64,000 bases of DNA from Loktanella gaetbuli (GTDB taxonomy: Bacteria > Pseudomonadota > Alphaproteobacteria > Rhodobacterales > Rhodobacteraceae), in the NCBI RefSeq assembly GCF_020531945.1, contig NZ_JAJATZ010000001.1, positions 248,001-312,000 on the forward strand. The letters run 5' to 3'. The notes beneath the pieces are model-generated. The model was given only the letters and a program-made list of their open reading frames with translations. It was not told where the DNA came from and did not search any database. Of this stretch, positions 1-8,349 are shown one piece after another. The stretch's first letter is position 1; each line of letters opens with the position of its first letter. Both the position numbers and the translations under genes were made by a program.

Positions 1-582
1 ATGTTCGGTGATTGGTGTGTCGATCACGCGGCGTGCGCCGAATTCGTCCAACAGACCCTGGGAAATCTTGTAGGCACCCTGATATTCGGCGACTTCTTCG
101 CCCATCAGAAAGACGCTTTCGTCGCGGCGCATTTCCTCGGCCATCGCGTCGCGCAAGGCTTCGCGGACGGTGGTTTTCTTGACCTCTGTGCCCTCGGGCC
201 AGTCCGGGGTCCGGTCGGACGGGGCTGGCGCGGGGTGCGTCTTGGCCGCGGCGGGGGCTGTTTCGGACGATTGTTCCTTGTCGGCTGCCACGGGCTGTTG
301 CGACTGGCTGTCGTCTACCTTGGCGTCGTCCATGCTTTCGCCGTCTTCCAGCAGCACGGCGATCACGTCATTGACCTTTACGCCTTCGGTGCCTTCGGGG
401 ATGACGATCTTGCCGATCGTGCCTTCGTCGACGGCCTCGAATTCCATCGTGGCCTTGTCGGTTTCAATCTCGGCGAGGATATCACCGGATGCGACGGTGT
501 CGCCTTCCTTGACCAGCCATTTGGCCAGCGTGCCTTCTTCCATCGTGGGGCTCAGGGCGGGCATCAGAATTTCGGTTGCCAT
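1..582 (-). CDS. pdhB: Pyruvate dehydrogenase E1 subunit beta with N-terminal lipoyl domain (partial)
   Basis: Partial gene: the first 194 codons are present and the reading frame runs off the left edge without a stop. Residues 1-80 are a lipoyl domain with the motif ETDKA; Lys43 is the expected lipoylation site. An Ala/Pro/Ser/Thr-rich linker follows, and from about residue 135 the E1-beta transketolase-like domain begins (TVREALRDAM, MGEEVAEYQGAYK, TPITEH). The N-terminal lipoyl domain on E1-beta is typical of alphaproteobacteria. The ATG lies 3 bases past the pdhA stop, with a GGAGG ribosome site inside the end of pdhA, so the two E1 subunits are co-translated. With PdhA it converts pyruvate to acetyl-CoA in the cytoplasm. 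Confidence 0.95.
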   Translation of the reverse strand, partial: MATEILMPALSPTMEEGTLAKWLVKEGDTVASGDILAEIETDKATMEFEAVDEGTIGKIVIPEGTEGVKVNDVIAVLLEDGESMDDAKVDDSQSQQPVAADKEQSSETAPAAAKTHPAPAPSDRTPDWPEGTEVKKTTVREALRDAMAEEMRRDESVFLMGEEVAEYQGAYKISQGLLDEFGARRVIDTPITEH

Positions 583-585
583 CGA

Positions 586-1596
586 TCAAGCCTCCTGCGG
601 AACTTCGGTTGCGTAAATGTCGGTCCACAACTCTTCGAGTGCGGGTTCGGGGCTTTCCTTGGCGAATTCTGCGGATTCGTTGACGATGCCTTTGATTTCC
701 TTGTCGATCGCCTTCAGGTCGTCCTCGGTCGCATGATTGCCGGTCAGCAGGAGATCGCGGATCTGTTCGATCGGATCTCGTTCGTCCCGCATTTTCTGGA
801 CCTCTTCGCGGGTCCGATATTTTGCGGGATCGGACATGGAATGCCCACGGTAGCGGTAGGTCTTGATTTCCAGGATATAGGGGCCCTTGCCGGCGCGGCA
901 GTGGGCCACAGCCTTTTCGCCGGCCTCCTTGACCGCCAGCACGTCCATGCCGTCAACCTCTTCGCCGGGGATGCCGTAGGCGGCACCGCGTTCCCAGTAG
1001 CTGGGGGATTTCGTGGACCGTTGCGTGGATGTGCCCATCGCATATTGGTTGTTTTCAATCACGAAAATCACCGGCAGATCCCACAGTTCGGCCATGTTGT
1101 AGGTCTCGTAGACCTGACCTTGGTTGGCTGCACCGTCGCCGAAATAGGTGAATGTGACGTTGTCGTTGCCCTTGTACTTGTCGGCAAAGGCCAGACCGGC
1201 GCCCAGCGGCACCTGTGCCGCGACGATCCCGTGACCGCCGTAGAAATGCTTTTCCTTCGAGAACATGTGCATGCTCCCGCCCTTGCCCTTGGAGTAGCCA
1301 CCTTCGCGGCCCGTCAGCTCAGCCATCACACCCTTGGGGTCCATGCCGCAGGCCAGCATGTGGCCGTGGTCGCGGTAGGACGTGACGCGCTTGTCACCTT
1401 CCTTGGCGGCGGCCTCGAGTCCGACGACGACAGCCTCTTGGCCGATATAGAGGTGGCAGAAACCACCGATCAGGCCCATGCCGTACAATTGTCCGGCCTT
1501 CTCCTCGAAACGCCGGATCATCAGCATGTCGCGGTAGTAGCCTTTCAGCTCTTCCGCCGACACATTCGGCTGGGCGTCCTTTTTCTTTGGCGGCAT
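586..1596 (-). CDS. pdhA: Pyruvate dehydrogenase E1 subunit alpha
   Basis: The 336-residue protein is the usual length for alphaproteobacterial PdhA. It decarboxylates pyruvate using thiamine diphosphate. The TPP/Mg motif is visible from GDGAANQGQ to IENNQYAMGT, and the phosphorylation-loop-like segment YRYRGHSMSDPAKYR follows. N-terminal landmarks are MLMIRRFEEKAGQLYGMG and GFCHLYIGQEA. It is the first gene of the pdhA-pdhB unit on the minus strand. A near-perfect inverted repeat (1626-1639) sits 30-43 bases upstream of the ATG in a short intergenic region and may be an operator. Confidence 0.97.
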   Translation of the reverse strand: MPPKKKDAQPNVSAEELKGYYRDMLMIRRFEEKAGQLYGMGLIGGFCHLYIGQEAVVVGLEAAAKEGDKRVTSYRDHGHMLACGMDPKGVMAELTGREGGYSKGKGGSMHMFSKEKHFYGGHGIVAAQVPLGAGLAFADKYKGNDNVTFTYFGDGAANQGQVYETYNMAELWDLPVIFVIENNQYAMGTSTQRSTKSPSYWERGAAYGIPGEEVDGMDVLAVKEAGEKAVAHCRAGKGPYILEIKTYRYRGHSMSDPAKYRTREEVQKMRDERDPIEQIRDLLLTGNHATEDDLKAIDKEIKGIVNESAEFAKESPEPALEELWTDIYATEVPQEA

Positions 1597-1625
1597 CGCG
1601 GGTCCCCTCGTGGTTCCAGAGAATT

Positions 1626-1639
1626 GTTTAGTGTTAAAC
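1626..1639. promoter_or_regulatory. Inverted repeat upstream of pdhA (candidate operator)
   Basis: GTTTA and TAAAC form perfect 5-base arms around GTGT, 30-43 bases before the pdhA start. The inner ten bases, TTAGTGTTAA (1628-1637), match the core of the edd palindrome (TTAGCGCTAA) at 8 of 10 positions. The role as an operator is inferred from symmetry, position and this resemblance. Confidence 0.4.
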
Positions 1640-1702
1640 TATTCCCCGAACATAGAACGGGACGCAGGGTAACGCAACGCGATCGCCGCAAAAAGCTGTG
1701 GG

Positions 1703-2002
1703 TCAGCGGATCACCATCTCGTCCGTGCGGATCAGGCCCAGCACGTCGCGGGCCTGTTCGTCCAGCAGATCAAGGTCGAGGTATTTGTCCGACAGCCGCA
1801 TGGTCAGGTTTTCCATGCGGGCGACCTCGGCACGCAGCTGTTCCAGTTCGACCTCCAGCGCGCGACCTTCGGCTCCGATGCCACTGCGTTTCAGAACACC
1901 GTAGTCGCCCTGGATCGCGGCAAATGTGAAATAGAACCCTAACGCCAGTGCGCCCAGAAAATAGATCAAGGTCCCGATTGCGGGTCTTTTTTGTCTTGTC
2001 AT
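1703..2002 (-). CDS. FtsB-like septum formation initiator protein
   Basis: A 99-residue protein with a short cytoplasmic N-terminus, one transmembrane segment (about residues 10-28, TLIYFLGALALGFYFTFAAI) and then a coiled coil (LEVELEQLRAEVARMENL). It ends in a conserved DLDLLDEQARDVLGL segment. This is the layout of the FtsB/DivIC family that helps assemble the divisome. I start it at the ATG at 2002 because AAGAGG lies 8 bases upstream; the frame stays open 26 codons further. It lies between the fba and pdhA genes on the same strand, a common position in Rhodobacterales. Confidence 0.85.
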   Translation of the reverse strand: MTRQKRPAIGTLIYFLGALALGFYFTFAAIQGDYGVLKRSGIGAEGRALEVELEQLRAEVARMENLTMRLSDKYLDLDLLDEQARDVLGLIRTDEMVIR

Positions 2003-2110
2003 GCTTGCCTCTTGGGTCGCGTTGTTGGCCGCGATTGGCATGACATTAACACGGCGGCCGGGAATGTGAATCCCCGGCACGGAAAAACCCTGCGGCGTGG
2101 CGTGTTGGAC

Positions 2111-3001
2111 TCAGCCCGTGACAGATGCTGCGTAAATCGACGCGATGTTGCGTCCGATGGCGGCGTTGAATGCCGTGTCCTCTTGGCGGGCTGACAATCC
2201 TTCGGTCAGTGCACGCGAAAAACTGGCGATGATCCCGGGATTGCGGGCCAGACGGGCGGTCGCCTCGTTCAGGTCATAGCCGCCGGACAGGGCAACGACG
2301 CGCATCACCTTGGGGTGGTTGACCAGCGCATCGTATTGTCCGGGCGTCTCGGGCAAGGTCAGTTTGATCATGACCTCGGTGTCATCTGGCAGCATGTCCA
2401 GATGGCGCAGAACTGCATCCAGCAGCAGACCTTCGGCCTCAGCCTTGTCCGGAATCGAGATGGTAATTTCCGGTTCCAGGATCGGCATCATTTTGTGCGA
2501 CAGGACCTGCCGGCCAATATCGAATTGCTGTGCAACGATCGCCTCGATCCCCGCAGGATTCGCGGCATGGATGACGGACCGTTCCTTAGTCCCGAAAACG
2601 CCCAGCATGTAGGCGCGCTGCAGGGTGTGATCCAACCCACCAATCGGTTTCATCAGCTGCACGCCATCGGCGGTGTCCTCCAGCCCGTGGTCGATTTTCA
2701 GAAATGGCACGACGTGCTGGTCTTCCCACAGGTGACGGGGTGCGGGCTTGCCTTCGAATGCGCGATCCATCGTCTGTTCGAACAGGATCGCACCCAGCAC
2801 CTTGCTGCCGCTGAAATCCGGGGCAGCGACGATGCGGGCCCGCATGGCGTGGATCAGGTCGAACATCTCGTCGTCATTCGACCAGTCCTTTTCGGACAGA
2901 CCGTAGGCGGCCAGCGCCTTGGGCGTCGACCCGCCACTTTGATCCAGCGCGGCAATGAATCCTTTTGCCGTGCGCATCTGGTTTGCCATGTCCTGATTCA
3001 T
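2111..3001 (-). CDS. Class I fructose-bisphosphate aldolase
   Basis: A 296-residue Schiff-base aldolase that interconverts fructose 1,6-bisphosphate with dihydroxyacetone phosphate and glyceraldehyde 3-phosphate. It opens with the family signature around FIAALDQSGGSTPKAL. Other landmarks are FEQTMDR, FLKIDHGLE and the strand VMIKLTLPE, which carries the likely catalytic lysine. The start is fixed by GGAGG eight bases before the ATG. It lies downstream of pgk on the same strand, 94 bases away, and that gap holds two operator-like 12-mers, so it may have its own regulated promoter. Confidence 0.93.
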   Translation of the reverse strand: MNQDMANQMRTAKGFIAALDQSGGSTPKALAAYGLSEKDWSNDDEMFDLIHAMRARIVAAPDFSGSKVLGAILFEQTMDRAFEGKPAPRHLWEDQHVVPFLKIDHGLEDTADGVQLMKPIGGLDHTLQRAYMLGVFGTKERSVIHAANPAGIEAIVAQQFDIGRQVLSHKMMPILEPEITISIPDKAEAEGLLLDAVLRHLDMLPDDTEVMIKLTLPETPGQYDALVNHPKVMRVVALSGGYDLNEATARLARNPGIIASFSRALTEGLSARQEDTAFNAAIGRNIASIYAASVTG

Positions 3002-3062
3002 CGTCGGGGCCTCCTGTGATCAATTGCCCTACGGTTAGGCAAGAGCCCGACGATACACAATT

Positions 3063-3099
3063 CTGATAGCGCAAACCGTTATTTAGTTAACGCTATCAG
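3063..3099. promoter_or_regulatory. Two operator-like 12-mers within a 9-base inverted repeat before fba
   Basis: Perfect arms CTGATAGCG (3063-3071) and CGCTATCAG (3091-3099) flank 19 bases. Within them GATAGCGCAAAC (3065-3076) and GTTAACGCTATC (3086-3097) each match the edd palindrome GTTAGCGCTAAC at 10 of 12 positions. Their centres are 21 bases apart, two helical turns. The right arm covers the pgk stop codon. The likely use is a paired LacI-family site for the aldolase gene; an alternative is a pgk 3' stem-loop. Confidence 0.5.
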
Positions 3100-4274
3100 T
3101 CGCTCAGCGCGGCTACGCCGGGCAGGGTCTTGCCTTCCATCCATTCCAGAAACGCGCCGCCTGCGGTCGAAACATAGGAAAAGTCGTCGGCCACACCTGC
3201 CTTGTTCAGCGCGGCGACGGTGTCGCCACCACCGGCCACCGAAATCAATGTGCCCGCCTTGGTCAGCCGTGCTGCGGATTGCGCTGCGGCATTGGTGGCG
3301 GCATCAAAGGGCGCAATTTCAAACGCACCCAGCGGGCCGTTCCAGACCAATGTTTTCGACCGTTCCAGCACCTGTTCGATATGGGCCACCGAATCCGGGC
3401 CTGCGTCCAGGATCATCGCATCCGCTGGGCAATCCTCGGTCTTGACGGTTTCGTTGTCGGCACCCGCCTTGAATTCGCGTGCCACGACGACGTCGCGGGG
3501 CAGCAGGATTTCACAGCCCTTGTCGGCGGCCTTTTGTGTGATGGCGCGGGCGGTGTCGGCCAGATCGTGTTCACACAGCGATTTGCCCACGTCGATGCCC
3601 GATGCCGCAAGGAACGTGTTCGCCATGCCGCCACCGATGATCAGCGTGTCGACCTTTTCCACAAGGTTCGACAGCAGGTCCAGCTTGGTCGACACCTTGG
3701 CCCCGCCGACAACGGCGACGACAGGGCGGTCAGGCTGGCCCAGCGCACGGTCCAGTGCGCCCAGTTCTTCGGCCATCAGGCGACCCGCGCAGGCCGGTAG
3801 TTTGCGGGCCAGCGCCTCGGTGCTGGCATGGGCGCGGTGGGCTGCGGAAAACGCATCGTTGACATAAACGTCGCCCAGGCTGGCCAGACGGGTCGCGAAA
3901 CCGTCGTCATTGGATTCCTCACCGGGGTTGAACCGCAGGTTTTCCAGCAGGGCCACGTCGCCCTGACCCAGGGCCGCGACACCCGCACCGTAGTTGCCGT
4001 CCAGAAACGTCACTTTGCACCCCAGCGCTGCTTCCAGTGCGGGGACAATCTGGCCCAGCGACATTTCCGGGACGACCTTGCCCTTGGGCCTGTCGAAATG
4101 TGCCAGCAGGATGGGGGTGCCGCCTGCAGCCTTGATGTCGCGCACCGTCGGCACGATCCGGTCGATCCGCGTGGTATCGGTGACCTGTCCATCGGCCACG
4201 GGAACATTGATATCCACCCGCACCAGCACGCGTTTGCCGTCCAGATCCATGTCGTCGAGTGTTTTCCAGCCCAT
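3096..4274 (-). CDS. pgk: Phosphoglycerate kinase
   Basis: The 392-residue enzyme transfers phosphate between 1,3-bisphosphoglycerate and ADP in the cytoplasm. The N-terminal substrate domain has RVLVRVDINVPV, LAHFDRPKG and ENLRFNPGEE. The nucleotide domain has VVGGAKVSTK, IIGGGMANTF and the C-terminal GGGDTVAAL and STAGGAFLEWMEGK. Length and all motifs are normal. GGAGG is placed 7 bases before the ATG. It is divergent from the cyclophilin gene at 4400, with a 125-base shared promoter region. Confidence 0.97.
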   Translation of the reverse strand: MGWKTLDDMDLDGKRVLVRVDINVPVADGQVTDTTRIDRIVPTVRDIKAAGGTPILLAHFDRPKGKVVPEMSLGQIVPALEAALGCKVTFLDGNYGAGVAALGQGDVALLENLRFNPGEESNDDGFATRLASLGDVYVNDAFSAAHRAHASTEALARKLPACAGRLMAEELGALDRALGQPDRPVVAVVGGAKVSTKLDLLSNLVEKVDTLIIGGGMANTFLAASGIDVGKSLCEHDLADTARAITQKAADKGCEILLPRDVVVAREFKAGADNETVKTEDCPADAMILDAGPDSVAHIEQVLERSKTLVWNGPLGAFEIAPFDAATNAAAQSAARLTKAGTLISVAGGGDTVAALNKAGVADDFSYVSTAGGAFLEWMEGKTLPGVAALSD

Positions 4275-4399
4275 CGTGGCCTCCTGTCATTGGTTTCGCC
4301 ATACCTGTGCCAACCGCCGCCTAGCGTCAACGGTGCCCGGTTGGCAATCACGCCGCTGCACCATATGTCAGTGCCAGAAATAAACAGGAGTGCGCCCAC

Positions 4400-4906
4400 A
4401 TGGCCGACTACGACGATCCCGAAAACACGATCATCATGACACTCAAGGACGGCGATGTCGTCATCAAGCTGCTGCCCGACGTGGCCCCCAAGCATGTGGA
4501 GCGGATGAAGGAACTGGCCCGCGCCGGCAAATACGACAACGTCGCATTTCACCGCGTGATCGACGGCTTCATGGCGCAGACAGGCGACGTGCAGCACGCC
4601 AACATGGAAAACAACTATGCCCCCGGACGCGCTGGCACAGGTGGATCCGATCTGCCCGATCTGCCCGCGGAATTTTCCAAGGTTCCTCACGCGCGCGGCA
4701 GCCTGGGTGCGGCACGTTCCGCCAACCCGAACTCGGCCAACAGCCAGTTTTTCATCAATTTCAAGGACAACGATTTCCTGAACGGTCAATACACCGTCTA
4801 CGGTCAGGTCATCGAAGGCATGAAGCATGTCGACAACATCGCCAAGGGCGAGCCACCCGCGAACCCCGACCGCATGATCAAGGTCGTGGTGGCTGCCGAT
4901 GCTTAA
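4400..4906 (+). CDS. Peptidyl-prolyl cis-trans isomerase, cyclophilin type (cytosolic)
   Basis: A 168-residue cyclophilin with no signal peptide, so it should act in the cytoplasm as a proline isomerase. The active-site segments FHRVIDGFMAQTGD, NPNSANSQFFI and NGQYTVYGQV are intact, and GRAGTGGSDLPDLPAEF is the bacterial loop. AGGAG lies 9 bases before the ATG. Its last 8 bases overlap the start of a second cyclophilin gene, so the two are a coupled tandem pair. Confidence 0.94.
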   Translation: MADYDDPENTIIMTLKDGDVVIKLLPDVAPKHVERMKELARAGKYDNVAFHRVIDGFMAQTGDVQHANMENNYAPGRAGTGGSDLPDLPAEFSKVPHARGSLGAARSANPNSANSQFFINFKDNDFLNGQYTVYGQVIEGMKHVDNIAKGEPPANPDRMIKVVVAADA

Positions 4907-5447
4907 ATTCGCCATTCCCCTTGCATTGATGGCCAGCCCCGCGCTGGCCACCGGTCTGGACATCGAAATTGCGGGCCAGGCCAATGGCACCGTCAGCATC
5001 AATCTGTTCGAGGATGTGGCCCCGCTGCATGTCGCACAGATCACGTCCATTGCGGCCGCTGGCGGCTATGACGGCGTGGTGTTTCACCGCGTGATCGACG
5101 AATTCATGGCGCAGACCGGCGACGTGCAATTCGGCGTGACCGGGTCCGATCTGTCGCGTGCCGGCACCGGCGGGTCCGATCTGCCTGACATTCCTGCCGA
5201 ATTCAGCGACAGCCTGTCGTTCGAACGCGGCGTTGTCGGCATGGCGCGCAGCCAGAACCCGAACTCGGCCAACAGCCAGTTTTTCATCATGTTCGAACCG
5301 GGTCCGTTCCTGGACGGTCAATACACCATCGTGGGCGAGGTCACATCCGGCATGGATGTTGTCGACCAGATCAAACGCGGTGATGGCCCCAACGGGTCGG
5401 TCACGTCTGATCCCGACGTGATGACGACCGTCACGGTCACCGAATAA
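4899..5447 (+). CDS. Peptidyl-prolyl cis-trans isomerase, cyclophilin type (exported)
   Basis: A 182-residue cyclophilin opening with a signal peptide (MLKFAIPLALMASPALA, cleavage about residue 17), so a periplasmic folding helper is expected. It keeps FHRVIDEFMAQTGD, NPNSANSQFFI and DGQYTIVGEV, and closely resembles the gene just upstream. The start overlaps the upstream stop region by 8 bases, indicating translational coupling. Tandem duplication followed by gain of a signal sequence is the simplest history. Confidence 0.93.
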   Translation: MLKFAIPLALMASPALATGLDIEIAGQANGTVSINLFEDVAPLHVAQITSIAAAGGYDGVVFHRVIDEFMAQTGDVQFGVTGSDLSRAGTGGSDLPDIPAEFSDSLSFERGVVGMARSQNPNSANSQFFIMFEPGPFLDGQYTIVGEVTSGMDVVDQIKRGDGPNGSVTSDPDVMTTVTVTE

Positions 5448-5453
5448 ACCAAC

Positions 5454-5481
5454 GGCCCCTTCATCGCAGGGTGAGGGGGCC
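5454..5481 (+). terminator. Weak stem-loop after the cyclophilin pair
   Basis: GGCCCC (5454-5459) pairs with GGGGCC (5476-5481) just after the stop codon. No T-run follows, so a rho-independent role is uncertain. Confidence 0.4.
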
Positions 5482-5564
5482 ATTCAGTATCCCCGGCAGC
5501 GACCCAAAGGTCGTGCGGCTAGGCCGATTGCTTTGCGCAAAGCGCCAAATGCCACTTCGATCTG

Positions 5565-6971
5565 TCAGGTGCCGCAGAACGTGGCGCGGACCTCCTCGGA
5601 CGGTTCAGGCGGCAGCGCATAGGGCGCGCGCACCTCATCCAGTGGCGCATAGGGGGCGGTGACGACCTTCAACATGCGGTGGAACGGCCCGAAATCGCCG
5701 CCCGTTGCGGCTGTGATGACCTCTTCGACGCGGTGATTGCGCGGAATGACCTGCGGATTGGCCCTGGCCATGATCGCACGATGGTCCGTCGCCCGTCGGC
5801 CTGCCCAGCGGGTGGTCCAATCCTGCCAGCCGGGCATGTCATCCGGGTCATCTCCGTTCGTCATCCGCGCAAAGGTCGCAGTGAAATCGGCATCCGATTG
5901 CGCCATCAGGGTCAGCAGATCCTGAACAAGTGTGGCATCCTCGGGGCTTGGGTCATCCAACCCCAGCTTGGCCCCGAATACCCGCACCCAGGCCTGTTGA
6001 TAGATGTCCGAAAACCGATTGATGCGCGTGGTGAAATCCGCGACCGCCGCATCCTGATCCGGCATCAGCGGGATCAGCGCGGTTGCCAGCTGCGCCAGGT
6101 TCCAGACCGCGATGCCGGGCTGATTGGCGTAGGCATAGCGCCCCATCCGGTCGATGCTGGAAAACACCTTTTGCGGATCATAGGCATCCAGGAACGCGCA
6201 AGGACCATAGTCGATGGTTTCCCCCGCAAGGCTGCAATTATCCGTGTTCATCACCCCGTGTATGAACCCCAGTCCCATCCATTTGGCGACCAGTTCTGCC
6301 TGTGCTGCAACCACGGCGTCCAGCAGGCCCGCCGGGCCATCCGCATCCGGAGAGTGGCGCTGGATCGTATAGTCGGTCAGCTGGCGCAGCGCATCCGTAT
6401 CCTGCCGTGCGGCGTGGATCTGGAATGTGCCGACGCGGATATGGCTGCTTGCGACGCGGGTCAGAACAGCACCGGGCAGCATCGTCTGACGGTAGACCTG
6501 TTCCCCGGTCGTGACGGCCGCCAGCGCGCGGGTGGTCGGCACGCCCATGGCGTGCATGGCCTCTGACACGAGGTATTCGCGCAGAACCGGACCCAGCCAA
6601 GACCGGCCGTCGCCGCCCCGTGAATAGGGCGTGGGGCCTGACCCCTTAAGCTGGATATCGCGCCGGATGCCGTCGGTGCCGATCACCTCACCCAACAGGA
6701 TCGCGCGACCATCGCCCAATTGTCCGGACCAGTTGCCGAACTGATGCCCACCGTAGAGCTGCGCCAGAGGCGACGCCGCGTCCGGCAGGGCATTGCCTGC
6801 GAACACAGCCGTCGCGTCCGGCGTGTGCAACCATGCGCGGTCGATCCCTAAAACATCCGCCAGACCGTCATTCACGGCAATCGCGCCCGGTGCCGCGACC
6901 GGGGTGGGTGCGATCGTCGTGTAGAACGTACCCGGCAGGGTCGCGAAACTGTTGTCGAACGGAATCGTCAT
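5565..6971 (-). CDS. selO: SelO (YdiU) family protein adenylyltransferase
   Basis: A 468-residue pseudokinase-fold enzyme that transfers AMP from ATP to protein hydroxyls. The family blocks QLYGGHQFGNWSGQLGDGRA, LKGSGPTPYSRGGDGR, PTTRALAAVTTGE and MNTDNCSLAGETIDYGPC are all present. The protein ends FCGT; a C-terminal cysteine here is the counterpart of the selenocysteine in eukaryotic SelO and is linked to redox control. The start overlaps the upstream GNAT stop as ATGA, so it is translated with that gene. Confidence 0.94.
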   Translation of the reverse strand: MTIPFDNSFATLPGTFYTTIAPTPVAAPGAIAVNDGLADVLGIDRAWLHTPDATAVFAGNALPDAASPLAQLYGGHQFGNWSGQLGDGRAILLGEVIGTDGIRRDIQLKGSGPTPYSRGGDGRSWLGPVLREYLVSEAMHAMGVPTTRALAAVTTGEQVYRQTMLPGAVLTRVASSHIRVGTFQIHAARQDTDALRQLTDYTIQRHSPDADGPAGLLDAVVAAQAELVAKWMGLGFIHGVMNTDNCSLAGETIDYGPCAFLDAYDPQKVFSSIDRMGRYAYANQPGIAVWNLAQLATALIPLMPDQDAAVADFTTRINRFSDIYQQAWVRVFGAKLGLDDPSPEDATLVQDLLTLMAQSDADFTATFARMTNGDDPDDMPGWQDWTTRWAGRRATDHRAIMARANPQVIPRNHRVEEVITAATGGDFGPFHRMLKVVTAPYAPLDEVRAPYALPPEPSEEVRATFCGT

Positions 6972-7417
6972 AGCGGGTCAGTCATCATCCTGGGGCTGGG
7001 AACGGACCGAAACCCGGTGCGTGTGCAAAACCGGGCCAGTCCTGCATCATCGTTGGGCAGGATGACATGCATCGCCTGCAACTGTGCCCTTTGCAGGTTC
7101 ACCGTGACCGCGTGCAGCACCTCTGTCCCGATTCCGCGTCCCCGGACCGAGGGACGGATGAACACCTCTTCCAGCCAGCCGACCAGACCGCCATGCGGGA
7201 CAGACCAACCGAATGTCACGGTGACATAACCCAACGGCGCACGCGCGGGGCCGATCAGCCAGATCGCGCCAAGCGGCGAACCGTCCAGCAGGGGACCCGC
7301 GACCATCGCGCGATGCGCATCGTCGAATGGCAGGCCGGATTCTTCGTGATAGCGGGCCATCAACGCGAGGACGCGGTCTGCCATGTCAGGTCCGGCCAGG
7401 GTGATGGCGGTGCTCAT
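6968..7417 (-). CDS. GNAT family N-acetyltransferase
   Basis: A 149-residue single-domain acetyltransferase. The acetyl-CoA binding segment reads VFIRPSVRGRGIGTEVL (R-G-x-G-x-G/A type), preceded by PLGYVTVTFGWS on the central strands. C-terminal LPNDDAGLARFCTRTGFR matches the usual GNAT end. The substrate is unknown. It overlaps both neighbours by 4 bases (ATGA), between the nucleoside hydrolase and selO, so the three form one operon. Confidence 0.88.
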   Translation of the reverse strand: MSTAITLAGPDMADRVLALMARYHEESGLPFDDAHRAMVAGPLLDGSPLGAIWLIGPARAPLGYVTVTFGWSVPHGGLVGWLEEVFIRPSVRGRGIGTEVLHAVTVNLQRAQLQAMHVILPNDDAGLARFCTRTGFRSVPSPRMMTDPL

Positions 7418-8349
7418 AGCTGCGCCAAACGGTCGGTCAGCATCGCAAAGAACCCGTCTGCATCCACATCGCCGATGAACAGCGCGTTGGGGGTTCGGTC
7501 AGTGACGCGCCACCAATCCGCGACCGTCATGCCCAGCGTCAGGTCCGATGCGGTTTCGATTTCCACGTTGATATGGCGTCCGCTGAACAGGTCGGGTTGC
7601 AACAGGTAAGCAATGACACAAGGGTCGTGTAGCGGCGCACCGGCCGATCCGTATTTTTCCTTGTCGAACCGTTCAAAAAAGCCGGTCCATTCCGCGACTG
7701 CCTGACCCACGGGCGTGCCGAGGTTGCGGAACGCATCGACACGCGGTTGTGTCGTCAGCGCCTTGTGCGTGACGTCCAATGGCAGAACGACCAGCGGCAC
7801 ACCGGCGGCAAAGACCGCCTTGGCGGCCTCTGGGTCGACAAAGATGTTGAATTCCGCAGCGGGTGTGATGTTGCCGACCTCGAAATAGGCGCCACCCATC
7901 AGCACGATTTCCTGCACGCGGTCCACGATGTCTGGCGCGCGGTCAAAGGCAGTCGCGATATTCGTCAATGGTCCCAGCGGGCACAGCGTCACGGTGCCGG
8001 CTGGTGCGGCGCGCAGCGTGTCGATGATGAAATCAACCGCATGCTGTTCCTGCACCGGCATGACGGGGTCGGGCAGGGTCGGGCCGTCCAATCCCGTCTT
8101 GCCGTGGACATGTTCCGCCGTGACCAGCTTGCGGGCGATGGGGGTGTCGCAGCCTGCGTAGACGGGCACGTCGGTCCGGTTGACCAGTTCGCAGATGATA
8201 CGCGCGTTTTTCGCCGTCAGCGCCAGTGGCACGTTGCCTGCGACACAGGTCAGGCCCAACAGGTCCAATTCGGGCGATGCCATCGCCAGCAGGATGGCGA
8301 CGGCGTCGTCCTGACCGGGGTCTGTGTCGATGATGATCTTGCGTGCCAT
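7414..8349 (-). CDS. Inosine/uridine-preferring nucleoside hydrolase
   Basis: A 311-residue hydrolase that splits ribonucleosides to base and ribose. The calcium-binding aspartate cluster DTDPGQDDA (residues 8-16) is diagnostic. VTLCPLGPLTNIATA, MGGAYFEVGNITPAAEFNIFVDPEAA and the late LHDPCVIAYLL complete the active site. GAAGGA stands upstream of the ATG. It is the first gene of the nucleoside hydrolase-GNAT-selO operon and diverges from the EF-hand gene. Whether purine or pyrimidine nucleosides are preferred cannot be read from the sequence. Confidence 0.94.
   Translation of the reverse strand: MARKIIIDTDPGQDDAVAILLAMASPELDLLGLTCVAGNVPLALTAKNARIICELVNRTDVPVYAGCDTPIARKLVTAEHVHGKTGLDGPTLPDPVMPVQEQHAVDFIIDTLRAAPAGTVTLCPLGPLTNIATAFDRAPDIVDRVQEIVLMGGAYFEVGNITPAAEFNIFVDPEAAKAVFAAGVPLVVLPLDVTHKALTTQPRVDAFRNLGTPVGQAVAEWTGFFERFDKEKYGSAGAPLHDPCVIAYLLQPDLFSGRHINVEIETASDLTLGMTVADWWRVTDRTPNALFIGDVDADGFFAMLTDRLAQL

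Noticed and set aside
1..1929. A 642-codon open frame on the plus strand
   Set aside because: It is the antisense of pdhB, pdhA and part of the FtsB-like gene. The minus-strand products have clear family motifs and ribosome sites; this one does not.
2057..2078. GCCGGG/CCCGGC hairpin between the FtsB-like and aldolase genes as a terminator
   Set aside because: The stem is short and no T-run follows on the minus strand.
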